Positions 10,321 to 18,760 of a stretch of DNA of 64,000 bases are shown piece after piece. A model generated the notes under the pieces. The model did not search any database. It was not told the origin of the DNA and worked only from the letters and a program-made list of their open reading frames with translations. The number at the start of each line of letters is the position of its first letter. Position 1 is the stretch's first letter. Origin of the DNA: Pontitalea aquivivens (GTDB lineage: Bacteria > Pseudomonadota > Alphaproteobacteria > Rhodobacterales > Rhodobacteraceae); contig NZ_JBKFEY010000008.1 in the NCBI RefSeq assembly GCF_046507575.1, positions 1-64,000 of the forward strand, in the 5' to 3' direction. A program made the position numbers and the translations under genes.

Positions 10321-10544
10321 GCAATTCTTCCCGAACGGCCCGAACGGAAATCTTTGGCGGGGCCGTCATCCAAACAGGGTTTGGTCTGGTTGTCCGGCGG
10401 ATCGGCGGCCGGAAGAGCCAGCCGGGGATCGCACCCGGCTCCGTGTTCGCTGCGGCCGCAATAGTGTCATCCGCGCCTGATGCCAAGCCCCCCGGGCCTG
10501 TCCGGTGTCGATGCCGCGCCGGACGGGCGCGGGGGCGGGTCCGC

Positions 10545-11453
10545 TCAGCCGTGCTTGATGAAGGTTCCGTTCTGCAGTTCACGCATGGCCTGGCGCAGTT
10601 CGTCCTGGGTGTTCATCACGATCGGGCCATGCCAGGCCACGGGTTCCTGGATCGGGCGGCCCGTCATCAGCAAAAAGCGCAGCCCCTCATCCCCGGCCTG
10701 AACGGTGATTTCGTCGCCCGCACCGAACCGGATCAGCGTGCGGTTGCCGGTCATGTCGCGGATGTTCAGCTCTTGCCCGCGGAATTCCTTTTCCACCTTG
10801 ATCCCCACCGGCGTGCTGGCATCGCGGAAGGTGCCCGATCCGGCAAAGACATAGGCCAGCGCATTGGCGCGCGTGTCCACCGGCAACACCTTGCGCCGTC
10901 CCGCCGGAACCGAGACATCCAGCAGCATCGGATTGGCCGCGATCCCGTCAACCGGGCCGGTCTTGCCCCAGAATGATCCGATGATGACCCTGACCACCGT
11001 GCCGTCATCGTCAATCTCAACAGGGATGTCGCTGGACGAGACATCCTGATAACGCGGGTTTGTCATCTTCAGCGCGCCGGGCAGGTTGGCCCACAGCTGA
11101 AAGCCATGCATCCGGCCCTGGCCGTCGCCCGAGGGCATTTCCTGATGCACGATGCCGGAACCGGCGGTCATCCATTGCACGCTGCCCGGGCCCAGAAGGC
11201 CGCGGTTGCCCAGCGAGTCGGCATGTTCCACCTGACCTTCCAGCACATAGGTGATCGTCTCGATCCCGCGATGGGGATGCCAGGGAAAGCCCCGCGAATA
11301 CAGCCGCGGATCGTCGTTGCGGAAATCGTCCATCATCAGGAACGGATCGGTCAGCGACGGATCGCCGAAGCCGAAGACCCGGTGCAGGTGAACGCCCGCG
11401 CCCTCGATCGCGGGTTGGGCGCGGCTGGTGGCGGCGACTGGTCTGAAGGTCAT
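10545..11453 (-). CDS. Pirin family protein
   Basis: A 302-residue bicupin of the pirin family. Metal-binding motifs are visible in the N-terminal cupin: HPHRGIETITYVLEGQVEH and GSGIVHQEMP. The start at 11453 (MTFRPV) is preferred over upstream Met codons because GGAG lies 6 nt before it. Some pirins are quercetin 2,3-dioxygenases, others are transcriptional cofactors, so activity is open. It is transcribed divergently from a glutathionyl-hydroquinone reductase gene, which fits a shared role in handling quinones or aromatic electrophiles. That link is inference. Confidence 0.88.
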   Translation of the reverse strand: MTFRPVAATSRAQPAIEGAGVHLHRVFGFGDPSLTDPFLMMDDFRNDDPRLYSRGFPWHPHRGIETITYVLEGQVEHADSLGNRGLLGPGSVQWMTAGSGIVHQEMPSGDGQGRMHGFQLWANLPGALKMTNPRYQDVSSSDIPVEIDDDGTVVRVIIGSFWGKTGPVDGIAANPMLLDVSVPAGRRKVLPVDTRANALAYVFAGSGTFRDASTPVGIKVEKEFRGQELNIRDMTGNRTLIRFGAGDEITVQAGDEGLRFLLMTGRPIQEPVAWHGPIVMNTQDELRQAMRELQNGTFIKHG

Positions 11454-11535
11454 GTGATGCTCCATACGGCTTTGGGATGAATGTGGGGCATCCGGGGCAA
11501 CAATCAAAGCCATGCGTTTTCGCCAGGTGCTGTGC

Positions 11536-11644
11536 ATCTGCGCACAGGATGCGGCGGGGCTGACAAAGCGATCCGGATCATTCCGGCGCGGGCGGGCCCG
11601 CCCGCCGCCGCTTGCGGCCTGATGCACGGGCCCTGTGCGCAGAT
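11536..11644. promoter_or_regulatory. Inverted repeat in the pirin/GST divergent promoter
   Basis: ATCTGCGCACAG at 11536-11547 and its exact reverse complement CTGTGCGCAGAT at 11633-11644 are 85 bp apart between the two divergent starts. An 18-bp perfect GC palindrome lies between them at 11588-11605. The arrangement suggests operators for a DNA-looping or dual-site regulator. Confidence 0.45.
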
Positions 11645-11649
11645 CCGCG

Positions 11650-11677
11650 TTGCCAGGGGGCGACAAGCCCTTATGCT
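11650..11677 (+). promoter_or_regulatory. Candidate promoter for the GST gene
   Basis: TTGCCA (11650-11655) and TATGCT (11672-11677) are separated by 16 bp and lie 43 bp before the GST start. They resemble sigma-70 -35 and -10 elements. The right arm of the inverted repeat ends just upstream. Confidence 0.35.
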
Positions 11678-11719
11678 TGCACGGTCATGAAAAGCACGGG
11701 GCCATGAAGGGATGAGGTA

Positions 11720-12694
11720 ATGGGCAAGCTGGTGAACGGCACATGGGACAGCGCCTGGTATGATACCGGCGCGACCGAGGGCCGGTTTGAACGCGACACC
11801 GCGCGCTTTCGCAACTGGATCACCGCGGACGGCAGCGCGGGGCCTTCGGGGATGGGCGGCTTTGCGGCCGAAAGCGGGCGCTATCACCTCTATGTCTCTT
11901 ACGCTTGCCCCTGGGCGCATCGCACGCTGATCTTTCGCGCGATCAAGGGGCTTGTTCCGCATATCGACGTTTCGGTTGTGCATCCCGACATGCTGTCCGA
12001 CGGCTGGACCTTTGACACCGGCTTTCCCGGCACGACCGGGGACCGGCTTTACGGGCAGGCTTACTTGCGCGACATCTATACCCGCGCGCAGCCCGATGCC
12101 ACGGGGCGGGTGACGGTTCCGGTCCTGTGGGACCGGCAGCGCGAAACGATCGTCAGCAACGAATCCTCGGAAATCATCCGTATGTTCAACGCGGCTTTCG
12201 ACGGCCTGACGGGCAACCGCGCCGATTACTGGCCCGCCGATCTGCGCGACGGGATCGAGGCGATGAACGCGCGCATCTATCCGGCGATCAACAATGGCGT
12301 CTACCGGGCGGGCTTTGCCACCACGCAGGCCGCCTATGACGAGGCCGTGCATGAGGTTTTTGCCGGGCTCGACTGGCTGGAAGGCCATCTGGCCGCCAAC
12401 CGCTACCTGATGGGTGTGCGCCTGACCGAGGCCGACTGGCGGCTGTTCACCACCCTGATCCGGTTCGATCCGGTCTATCACCTGCATTTCAAGTGCAACC
12501 GCAAGCGGCTGATCGACTATCCGAACCTCTGGGCCTATACGCGCGAATTGTATCAGCTGCCCGGCGTGGCCGGGACGGTCAACCTGGACCATATCGTGCG
12601 CCATTACCATTACAGCCACGATACGATAAACCCCAACCGCATCATCCCGATCAACCCGGTGCTGGACTATATGCAGCCGCACGGACGGGCCTGA
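11720..12694 (+). CDS. Glutathionyl-hydroquinone reductase (Xi-class GST)
   Basis: 324 residues, the usual length for the YqjG/PcpF family, which reduces glutathionyl-hydroquinones to hydroquinones with glutathione. The active-site motif CPWAH is at about residue 63 (SYACPWAHRTL). Family landmarks follow: VHPDMLSDGWTF, NESSEIIRMFN, and the C-terminal LTEADWRLFTTLIRFDPVY and NLWAYTRELYQ. GATGAGG precedes the ATG. It is cytoplasmic. It diverges from the pirin gene, consistent with a small detoxification locus. Confidence 0.93.
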   Translation: MGKLVNGTWDSAWYDTGATEGRFERDTARFRNWITADGSAGPSGMGGFAAESGRYHLYVSYACPWAHRTLIFRAIKGLVPHIDVSVVHPDMLSDGWTFDTGFPGTTGDRLYGQAYLRDIYTRAQPDATGRVTVPVLWDRQRETIVSNESSEIIRMFNAAFDGLTGNRADYWPADLRDGIEAMNARIYPAINNGVYRAGFATTQAAYDEAVHEVFAGLDWLEGHLAANRYLMGVRLTEADWRLFTTLIRFDPVYHLHFKCNRKRLIDYPNLWAYTRELYQLPGVAGTVNLDHIVRHYHYSHDTINPNRIIPINPVLDYMQPHGRA

Positions 12695-13028
12695 TCGCGC
12701 GCCCCGCCGGCGCGGATGCAACACGCGAAGCGTGCGCACACGCAGATGTGCGGATGTGTCGTCAGCGCGGCAGCCGATCCGGGCCGGGTGCCCCGGCGCT
12801 TGCTTTTCGCCGCTGCCGGGCGCAGACTTTGGTTACCTGAAACCCCGTGTGGCCTGTATCCGTATCTGCCCGGTTGGTTGCCTGATGGCATTGCCAAGGG
12901 AATTCCGGGCCAAGGGAATTCGGGGCCACGGGAATTCGGGGTGTATGGATGTGCGATTGGCCCGGACCCCGGGCACCAGCGTTCCAGAATGCTTCCGCAA
13001 GGTCCATGGACAGGGAGGGTTCCACATC
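12695..13028. other. Intergenic region before doxX
   Basis: These 334 bases hold no supported gene. A frame in phase with the DoxX-like protein stays open through most of it, but its translation is low-complexity and lacks a ribosome site. The notable content is the three-copy tandem repeat annotated separately. Confidence 0.4.
12894..12941. repeat. Three 16-bp tandem repeats with EcoRI-like cores
   Basis: Three head-to-tail copies of a 16-bp unit: CCAAGGGAATTCCGGG, CCAAGGGAATTCGGGG, CCACGGGAATTCGGGG. Each contains the palindrome GAATTC. They sit about 90 bp upstream of the DoxX-like gene. They could be regulator sites or a slippage duplication. Confidence 0.85.
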
Positions 13029-13610
13029 ATGGCACAGGATTTCAGCACCCCGCGGGAGCGGATGTATCTGCCGTCGCTTGCCGGGTTCTATTCGGAATTT
13101 GCCCAGCCCTTCGGCTGGCTTGCCTTCCGCATTGTGATTGGCGGCTGGCTGGCGGTCGAGGGCTGGCACAAGATCCAGCACCCGATGGCCATGGCAGGCT
13201 TTGTCGAAAGCATCGGTTTCTGGCCGGGCTGGCTTTTTTCGCCCCTGGTCGCGGTCACGAATTTCCTTGGGGGGGTGTTGATCGTCCTGGGTTTTCTGAC
13301 GCGGCCCGCGGCGTTGGCCAATGCGGTGATGTTGTTGGTGACCTATTGGTTTCATGTCACCCATCCCTATGGCGATGCGTTCCTGACCCCGGCGGGGGTC
13401 GCCTATCTTGCGGCGAACCCGGATCTGCTGACCCCGGCCGGTCAGGCGCGGTTGTTGTCCGATGGTGGCGCGGCCTTTCTGGCGGGCCCGACCGGGGTGC
13501 AGCTGAAGGCGGAATTCGCCTCGTTGTTCGCCACGGTATCGGCCGCCGTGATCGCGGCGCTGGGGGGCGGTCGGATCGCGGTCGATCGCATGATGCGCAA
13601 GGAATTCTGA
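13029..13610 (+). CDS. DoxX family membrane protein
   Basis: 193 residues with the four-helix DoxX layout: a helix starting WLAFRIVIGGWLAVEGWHKI, then PLVAVTNFLGGVLIVLGFLTRPAALANAVMLL split over the next two helices, and a final C-terminal helix (FATVSAAVIAALGG). The start at MAQDFS is chosen because a purine-rich GGGAGGG precedes it and the upstream in-frame sequence is not conserved-looking. DoxX proteins are inner-membrane proteins linked to redox or thiol stress, some with quinone oxidoreductase partners. The window gives no direct partner. Function remains unspecified. Confidence 0.8.
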   Translation: MAQDFSTPRERMYLPSLAGFYSEFAQPFGWLAFRIVIGGWLAVEGWHKIQHPMAMAGFVESIGFWPGWLFSPLVAVTNFLGGVLIVLGFLTRPAALANAVMLLVTYWFHVTHPYGDAFLTPAGVAYLAANPDLLTPAGQARLLSDGGAAFLAGPTGVQLKAEFASLFATVSAAVIAALGGGRIAVDRMMRKEF

Positions 13611-13772
13611 GCGCGCCCGACCCGCCGGGACAACCGCGATTGACGTGGCCCGGCCTTGCGGACAAGCTGGCGGCAAAGGACCGACATGGGGGGTGCAAGT
13701 GCCGAACGCCGTTGAACCGCAGGGGGCCGCCCGGTCCCGGTGTGCGGATGTAACACTGATCGGGGCCGCGCC

Positions 13773-14825
13773 ATGACCCGCGCCATGACCCGTGTCGCGC
13801 CCGACGCCTTGCGCGACTTTGCGACCCGCTGTTACGCGCGCCTTGGCCTGCCGCAGGCTTCGGCGGAATTGCTGGCCGATACGCTGGTGCAGGCCGATCT
13901 GTGGGGGCATCCGTCGCACGGGATCATGCGGCTGTTCTGGTATGGCAAGAGGCTGGAAAGCGGTGCGATCCGGGCCGATGCGCTGCCCCGACCCGAGGAC
14001 AGCCCCGGCGCGCTTGGCGTGATCGATGGCGGTGACGGGGTGGGCCAGGTCGTGGCGCAGGCGGCGATGGCACAGGCGATCCGCGCGGCCAGGGCGCATG
14101 GCATCGGCGCGGTGGCGGTGCGCAATTCGGGCCATTTTGGCACGGCGATGTATTTCACGCGCATGGCGGCGCAGGCGGGTTGCATCGGCTTCATCTCGAC
14201 CAATGCCAGCCCCGCGATGGCGCCCTGGGGCGGGCGGGAAAAGCGCATCGGCAACAACCCCTTTTCCTGGGCGGCCCCGGCGGGCCGGCATCCGCCGATG
14301 ATGGTGGACATGGCCAATACCGCCGTGGCGCGGGGCAAGCTTTACGTCGCGCGGGCACGGGGGCAGGCCATTCCCAAGGGCTGGGCGATGGATGCGACCG
14401 GGCAGATGACCACCGATCCTGCAGCCGGCATCGCGGGAACGATCCTGCCGATGGCGGGGCACAAGGGCTATGCGATCACCTTCGCGATGGATGTGCTGTC
14501 GGGTATCCTGTCGGGCAGCAGCTTCGCGCCCGCGGTCGTCGGCCCCTACGTCCCCGAGGGGCGCAGCGGGGCGGGGCATTTCGTGATGGCGGTCGATATC
14601 GCCCAGTGCCGCCCGCTGGCGGAATTCGAGTCGGATATGGAACGCCTGATCGCCACCATGAAGGACACGCCCCGCGCGCCGGGCATCGACGAGATCTTCT
14701 ATCCCGGCGAGGTCGAGGCCCGCCACGATCTGCGCGCCCGGCAAGAAGGCCTGCACCTGCCCGCCGATGTGTTGCGCGACCTGTCCGAAGGCGCCGCGCG
14801 CCTGGGCGTCGCCCCGCCGTTCTAG
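13773..14825 (+). CDS. Malate/L-lactate dehydrogenase family (Ldh2-type) oxidoreductase
   Basis: About 350 residues matching the NAD(P)-dependent LDH2/MDH2 family, which acts on 2-hydroxy acids such as malate, L-sulfolactate or ureidoglycolate. Landmarks: an N-terminal helix with ADLWGHPSHGIMRL containing the catalytic-type His, RNSGHFGTAMYF, GNNPFSWAAPAG, MVDMANTAVARGK, KGYAITFAMDVLSG. The start may be 13773 or the in-frame ATG at 13785. It is followed on the same strand by the double-HTH LysR gene after 116 bp, making that regulator a candidate controller. The substrate cannot be assigned. Confidence 0.88.
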   Translation: MTRAMTRVAPDALRDFATRCYARLGLPQASAELLADTLVQADLWGHPSHGIMRLFWYGKRLESGAIRADALPRPEDSPGALGVIDGGDGVGQVVAQAAMAQAIRAARAHGIGAVAVRNSGHFGTAMYFTRMAAQAGCIGFISTNASPAMAPWGGREKRIGNNPFSWAAPAGRHPPMMVDMANTAVARGKLYVARARGQAIPKGWAMDATGQMTTDPAAGIAGTILPMAGHKGYAITFAMDVLSGILSGSSFAPAVVGPYVPEGRSGAGHFVMAVDIAQCRPLAEFESDMERLIATMKDTPRAPGIDEIFYPGEVEARHDLRARQEGLHLPADVLRDLSEGAARLGVAPPF

Positions 14826-14941
14826 GCCCGCCGCGGACGGGGAAGGCGGTTCCAACGGATAAGAAACCGCTATAGGAACGGGGTGGGGCAAGCGCCGGCC
14901 CGGCCTTGGCGCGGCCCTGTCTGGCGGGGTGGGATGATGTC

Positions 14942-16165
14942 ATGATATCCAGAAATCTCAGGCACTTTCGGGTCTTTCTTGCGGTGGCGGACCTGGGCTC
15001 GCCGACGCTTGCGGCCAGCCGCTGCCTGATCTCGCAGCCGGCGGTGACGCAGGCGCTGGGCAAGCTGGAACAGGAAACGGGCGGCGCGCTGTTCGACCGC
15101 AGCCGGCAGGGGTTTTTTCTGACCGAACGGGGCCGGTGCCTGGACCGGCGCATCCGGCGCGCGATGGGGCGGCTGGATGGCGCGCTGGCCGAGGTCGCGC
15201 CGCGGCTGAAGGTGACGGCGACCGCCGCCCAGCTGCAGGCGCTGATCGCCATGAGCGAGGCACAGAACTTTACCCTTGCGGCGCGCATGCAGGGCCTGGC
15301 CCAGCCGACCGTGCACCGGGCGATCACCCGGATCGAGCGCGAGGCCGCCCGCGCGCTGTTCGAACGCACCTCATTCGGGATGGTGGCCACGCCGGTCTGC
15401 CGCCGGCTGGCGCAGGCCGCGCGGCTGGCGTTTTCGGAAATCGAGCAGGCCGAGGCCGATCTGGCCGATCTTGACGGGGGCGATGGCGGGCGGATCGTCA
15501 TCGGCGCGCTGCCGCTGTCGCGGTCCGCCGTTCTGCCCGAGGCGCTGGTGCGGTTCCGCGCGGCCTTTCCGACGCATCGGGTCAGCGTTCTGGACGGGAC
15601 CTATGATGACATGCTGGCCGGGCTGCGGCGGGGGGATATCGACCTGATGATCGGCGCCCTGCGCGACCCGCTGCCGATTGGTGATGTGACGCAAGAGGCG
15701 CTGTTTCACGACCGGCTGGCGATCCTGGCCCGGCCCGGCCATCCGCTGGCGGGGCAGGGCCGGATCCCGCTGTCGGTGCTGGCGGCGCAGCAATGGGTCG
15801 TGCCGCGCCAGGGCACACCGTCGCGCGCGCGCTTTGACGCGCTGTTCGCGGCGCAGGGCGGCGGGCCGCCGGACAGTATTCTGGACTGCGGCTCGATCCT
15901 GCTGATGCGCGAGGTGCTGAACCGCAGCGACCTTTTGGGCTGCATCTCGGCCCAGCAGGCCAGGGCCGAAATCGCGCGCGGGCTTCTTGTGCGGCTGGAT
16001 ACGGCAGTGGATGCGGCGCTGGACAGGGCCGGGCGCAGCATCGGGCTGACCTGTCGGGCGGATTGGGTTCCGACCAAGGCGCAGGGGGCGCTGCTGGATC
16101 TGATCCGCGATGCCGCGCGCGGGATTGGCACACGCTGTCCTGAACCGCGGCGCGCAGCCCCCTAG
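14942..16165 (+). CDS. LysR-type regulator with two N-terminal HTH domains
   Basis: 407 residues, about 100 longer than a standard LysR protein. Two winged-helix HTH domains are visible. The first is at about 6-62 (RHFRVFLAVADLGSPTLAAS then SQPAVTQALGKLEQETGG, ending RSRQGFFLTERG). The second is at about 96-152 (QLQALIAMSEAQNFTLAAR then AQPTVHRAITRIERE, ending RTSFGMVATP). A normal substrate-binding domain starts near 182 (GRIVIGALPL). The start at 14942 matches the canonical LysR N-terminus. It ends within four bases of the convergent sitD stop. It probably controls the upstream dehydrogenase and itself. Confidence 0.9.
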   Translation: MISRNLRHFRVFLAVADLGSPTLAASRCLISQPAVTQALGKLEQETGGALFDRSRQGFFLTERGRCLDRRIRRAMGRLDGALAEVAPRLKVTATAAQLQALIAMSEAQNFTLAARMQGLAQPTVHRAITRIEREAARALFERTSFGMVATPVCRRLAQAARLAFSEIEQAEADLADLDGGDGGRIVIGALPLSRSAVLPEALVRFRAAFPTHRVSVLDGTYDDMLAGLRRGDIDLMIGALRDPLPIGDVTQEALFHDRLAILARPGHPLAGQGRIPLSVLAAQQWVVPRQGTPSRARFDALFAAQGGGPPDSILDCGSILLMREVLNRSDLLGCISAQQARAEIARGLLVRLDTAVDAALDRAGRSIGLTCRADWVPTKAQGALLDLIRDAARGIGTRCPEPRRAAP

Positions 16166-17001
16166 CTGCCCGCGGCAGTGGTGGCGCGGCGTTCGCGCCG
16201 GTTGTGCGCGGTCAGCGCGGCCAGAAACAGCGCCGTCAGGATCATGACGATGGTGGGCGCGGGCGCGCTGTCCAGCCAGAAGGCGGCATAGGTGCCGGTG
16301 ACCCCGGCCAGCAACGCCACCCCGATCGCCACCCCGATCATCGCCGAAAACCGCCGCGTCAGCAGAAAGGCAATGGCGCCCGGCGCGATCAGATAGGCGA
16401 TCGACAGGATGATGCCCACCGCCGACAGCATCGCCACGATGGTTGCCGACAGGATCGCCAGCATTCCGTAATGCAGCCGGTTCACCCGCAGCCCGATCAT
16501 CCGGGCATGCACCGGATCAAGGCTTTGCGCCAGAAAGTCGCGCCATTTCGCCGCCAGGATCAGCGTCACCCCCCCCGAGATCAGCCCCGCGGTCCACAGC
16601 GTCCCGGGGCTTAGGCCCAGCATGTTGCCAAACAGGATATGGTCCATGTCCAGCCCGGTGGGGGCCTGGGTGTAAAGCACGATGCCCAGACCGAACATCC
16701 CGGAAAAGACCACCCCCATAACGGTGTCCTGTTTGATGCGCGAATGGTCCTTGATCAGGCCGGTGCCCAGCGCGCAGATCAGCCCGGCCAGAAATGCCCC
16801 GATGATCAGCGGTATTCCGGCCATATGGGCCAGAACGACCCCGGGCAGCACCGCATGGCTTGTGGCATCGCCGATCAGCGACCAGCCCCTGAGCACGACG
16901 AACGCGCTGAGCATCGCCGCGGCGGGGGCGATCAGCACCACGATCAGCAGCGCGTTGCGCATGAAGGGAAAGTGCAGCGGCAGCAGAAGATCCGCGATCA
17001 T
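16162..17001 (-). CDS. sitD: Metal ABC transporter permease 2
   Basis: 279-residue inner-membrane permease of the ABC-3 (Mn/Zn/Fe) family: LRGWSLIGDATSHAVLPGVVLAH, FLAGLICALGTGLIKDHSRI with TVMGVVFSGMFGLGIVL, LFGNMLGLS, and a C-terminal IAYLIAPGAIAFLLTRRF helix. ATG overlaps the upstream permease stop by 4 bp (ATGA). It is the last gene of the sitABCD unit. Its stop shares a CTAG palindrome with the convergent LysR stop, leaving no room for a terminator between them. Confidence 0.93.
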   Translation of the reverse strand: MIADLLLPLHFPFMRNALLIVVLIAPAAAMLSAFVVLRGWSLIGDATSHAVLPGVVLAHMAGIPLIIGAFLAGLICALGTGLIKDHSRIKQDTVMGVVFSGMFGLGIVLYTQAPTGLDMDHILFGNMLGLSPGTLWTAGLISGGVTLILAAKWRDFLAQSLDPVHARMIGLRVNRLHYGMLAILSATIVAMLSAVGIILSIAYLIAPGAIAFLLTRRFSAMIGVAIGVALLAGVTGTYAAFWLDSAPAPTIVMILTALFLAALTAHNRRERRATTAAGS

Positions 17002-17891
17002 GCGCCATCCTTTCGGGCCATGGGGGGCAGGGTGTGGTTCGGGGTGGGGTGGGGTGCGCGGCGCGCGCGCCTGCGGGCGGCCAGCACCCCGTGGCGGGGG
17101 GCCAGGATCAGCGCCGCCAGAAACAGTCCCGTCTGCAGGCAGACGATGATCCCGCCGGTCGCGCCATCCAGGAAATAGCTGGCATAGGCCCCCAGCGCCG
17201 CGGTGCCGGCCCCGATCCCGACCGACAGCAGCAAAAGCCGCGCAAAGCGGTCGGTCAGCAGACAGGCCGTGGCGCCGGGCGTCACCACCAGCGCGATCAC
17301 CAGAAACGCGCCCACGGTCTGCATCGCCGCCACCGTGCAGGCCGACAGCAGCGTGAAGAACACCAGCCGCAGCGCGGTCACGTTCAACCCGATTGAACGG
17401 GCGTGGCCTTCGTCGAAGAACACCGCCAGAAAGTCGCGCCATTTCGCCACCAGCACCGCCAGCGACACCGCCGCGATCAGCACCAGCTGCACCGTGTCGC
17501 CCGGCGTGATCGCCAGGATATTGCCCATGGTGATGGTCTGGATCGACACCGCCATCGGGTTGACCGAGACCATGAACAGTCCCAGCCCGAAGAAGCCGGT
17601 GAAGATCAGCCCGATCACGACATCTTCCTTCAGCCCGGATCGCTGGCGCAGGGCCACCATCGCCAGCGCCGCAAGTCCGCCCGACAAAAAGGCCCCCAAC
17701 GCGAAGGGCAGGCCCAGCATATAGGCGCCCGCGACCCCCGGCACCACCGAATGCGCCAGCGCATCCCCGATCAGCGACCATCCCTTCAGCATCAGGTAGG
17801 CCGACAGAAAGGCGCAGACCCCGCCCACCAGCGCCGAGACCCAGATCGCATTGGTCATGTAACCATAGCCGAAGGGTTCCAGCAGGATCAT
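16998..17891 (-). CDS. sitC: Metal ABC transporter permease 1
   Basis: 297-residue ABC-3 family inner-membrane permease, paralogous to its downstream partner: LKGWSLIGDALAHSVVPGVAGAY near residues 35-60, MVSVNPMAVSIQTITMGNILAIT, KWRDFLAVFFDEGHARSIGL, and the ALVVTPGATACLLTDRF helix. It overlaps the ATPase gene upstream by 4 bp and sitD downstream by 4 bp, so the permeases and ATPase are translationally coupled. The C-terminal tail is Arg-, Ala- and Pro-rich and cytoplasmic. Confidence 0.93.
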   Translation of the reverse strand: MILLEPFGYGYMTNAIWVSALVGGVCAFLSAYLMLKGWSLIGDALAHSVVPGVAGAYMLGLPFALGAFLSGGLAALAMVALRQRSGLKEDVVIGLIFTGFFGLGLFMVSVNPMAVSIQTITMGNILAITPGDTVQLVLIAAVSLAVLVAKWRDFLAVFFDEGHARSIGLNVTALRLVFFTLLSACTVAAMQTVGAFLVIALVVTPGATACLLTDRFARLLLLSVGIGAGTAALGAYASYFLDGATGGIIVCLQTGLFLAALILAPRHGVLAARRRARRAPHPTPNHTLPPMARKDGA

Positions 17892-18760
17892 CGCGGCCCC
17901 TTTGCGGTATGGGCGCGACCGTCATGGATCACCGGCGGGCGTTCATCGTCGCTGCGGATGTCCAGCTTGCGCCGGTCGCTGTCGGCATGCGGGTGCGGCC
18001 CTTCAATCAGGAAATGCCGCAGCACGCCGCCAAAGGCCGCGTGCAGGTTTTCCCGGGTAAAGACCTGTCCGGTCGGGCCATGCGCGATCACCGTGCCCCT
18101 GACCAGCACCACCCGGTCGCAGAATTCCGGCACCGATCCCAGGTTGTGCGTGGCCACCAGCATCACCCGGCCCTCGGCGCGCAGGGCACGCAGCAGGGCG
18201 ATGATCTGATCCTCGGTCCTGACGTCGACGCCGGTGAAGGGTTCGTCCAGCAAGATCACCTGCGCATCCTGCGCCAGCGCGCGCGCCAGGAACACGCGTT
18301 TCTTCTGTCCGCCCGACAGTTCACCGATCTGGCGGTGGCGGAACGGCGCCATGTCGACGCGGGCCAGCGCCGCGGTGACGGCGGCATGATCAGCCGCGCG
18401 CGGGCGGCGCAGAAAGCCCATGTGGCCATAACGCCCCATCATCACCACATCCTCGACCAGCACGGGAAAGGTCCAGTCGACCTCTTCGGACTGGGGCACA
18501 TAGGCCACGGCCTGTTGCCGGATCATCCGGGCGACGGGCTGGCCCAGGATTTCGATCTGGCCGCGCGCGACCGGCACAAGGCCCATCAGCGCCTTGAACA
18601 ACGTCGATTTACCCGCCCCGTTCACCCCCACCAGCGCGGTGATCGTGCCGCGCGGGATGGCAAAGCTGGCGTCGCGCAGCGCGGTATGGCCGTTGCGATA
18701 GGTGACGCTCAGCCCCTCGGCGCGGATGCCCTCAACGGGAATGCCGGCCCCGTCGGTCAT
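17888..18760 (-). CDS. sitB: Metal ABC transporter ATP-binding protein
   Basis: 290-residue ABC ATPase energising the two permeases. Walker A is GVNGAGKST, the signature is ELSGGQKKRVFLARAL, Walker B is VILLDEPFTGVD, and the switch His is in VATHNLG. The protein VPQSEEVDWTFP segment is typical of the manganese/zinc subfamily. It overlaps the substrate-binding gene (18757-18760) and sitC by 4 bp. The C-terminus is extended and rich in charged residues (HPHADSDRRK), which may be a metal-contacting or simply variable tail. Confidence 0.93.
   Translation of the reverse strand: MTDGAGIPVEGIRAEGLSVTYRNGHTALRDASFAIPRGTITALVGVNGAGKSTLFKALMGLVPVARGQIEILGQPVARMIRQQAVAYVPQSEEVDWTFPVLVEDVVMMGRYGHMGFLRRPRAADHAAVTAALARVDMAPFRHRQIGELSGGQKKRVFLARALAQDAQVILLDEPFTGVDVRTEDQIIALLRALRAEGRVMLVATHNLGSVPEFCDRVVLVRGTVIAHGPTGQVFTRENLHAAFGGVLRHFLIEGPHPHADSDRRKLDIRSDDERPPVIHDGRAHTAKGPR

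Noticed and set aside
12894..12941. CRISPR array
   Set aside because: Repeats are directly adjacent with no spacers, only three units, and no cas genes in the window.
12762..14891. Minus-strand open frame over doxX and the dehydrogenase
   Set aside because: Antisense shadow of two recognisable proteins.
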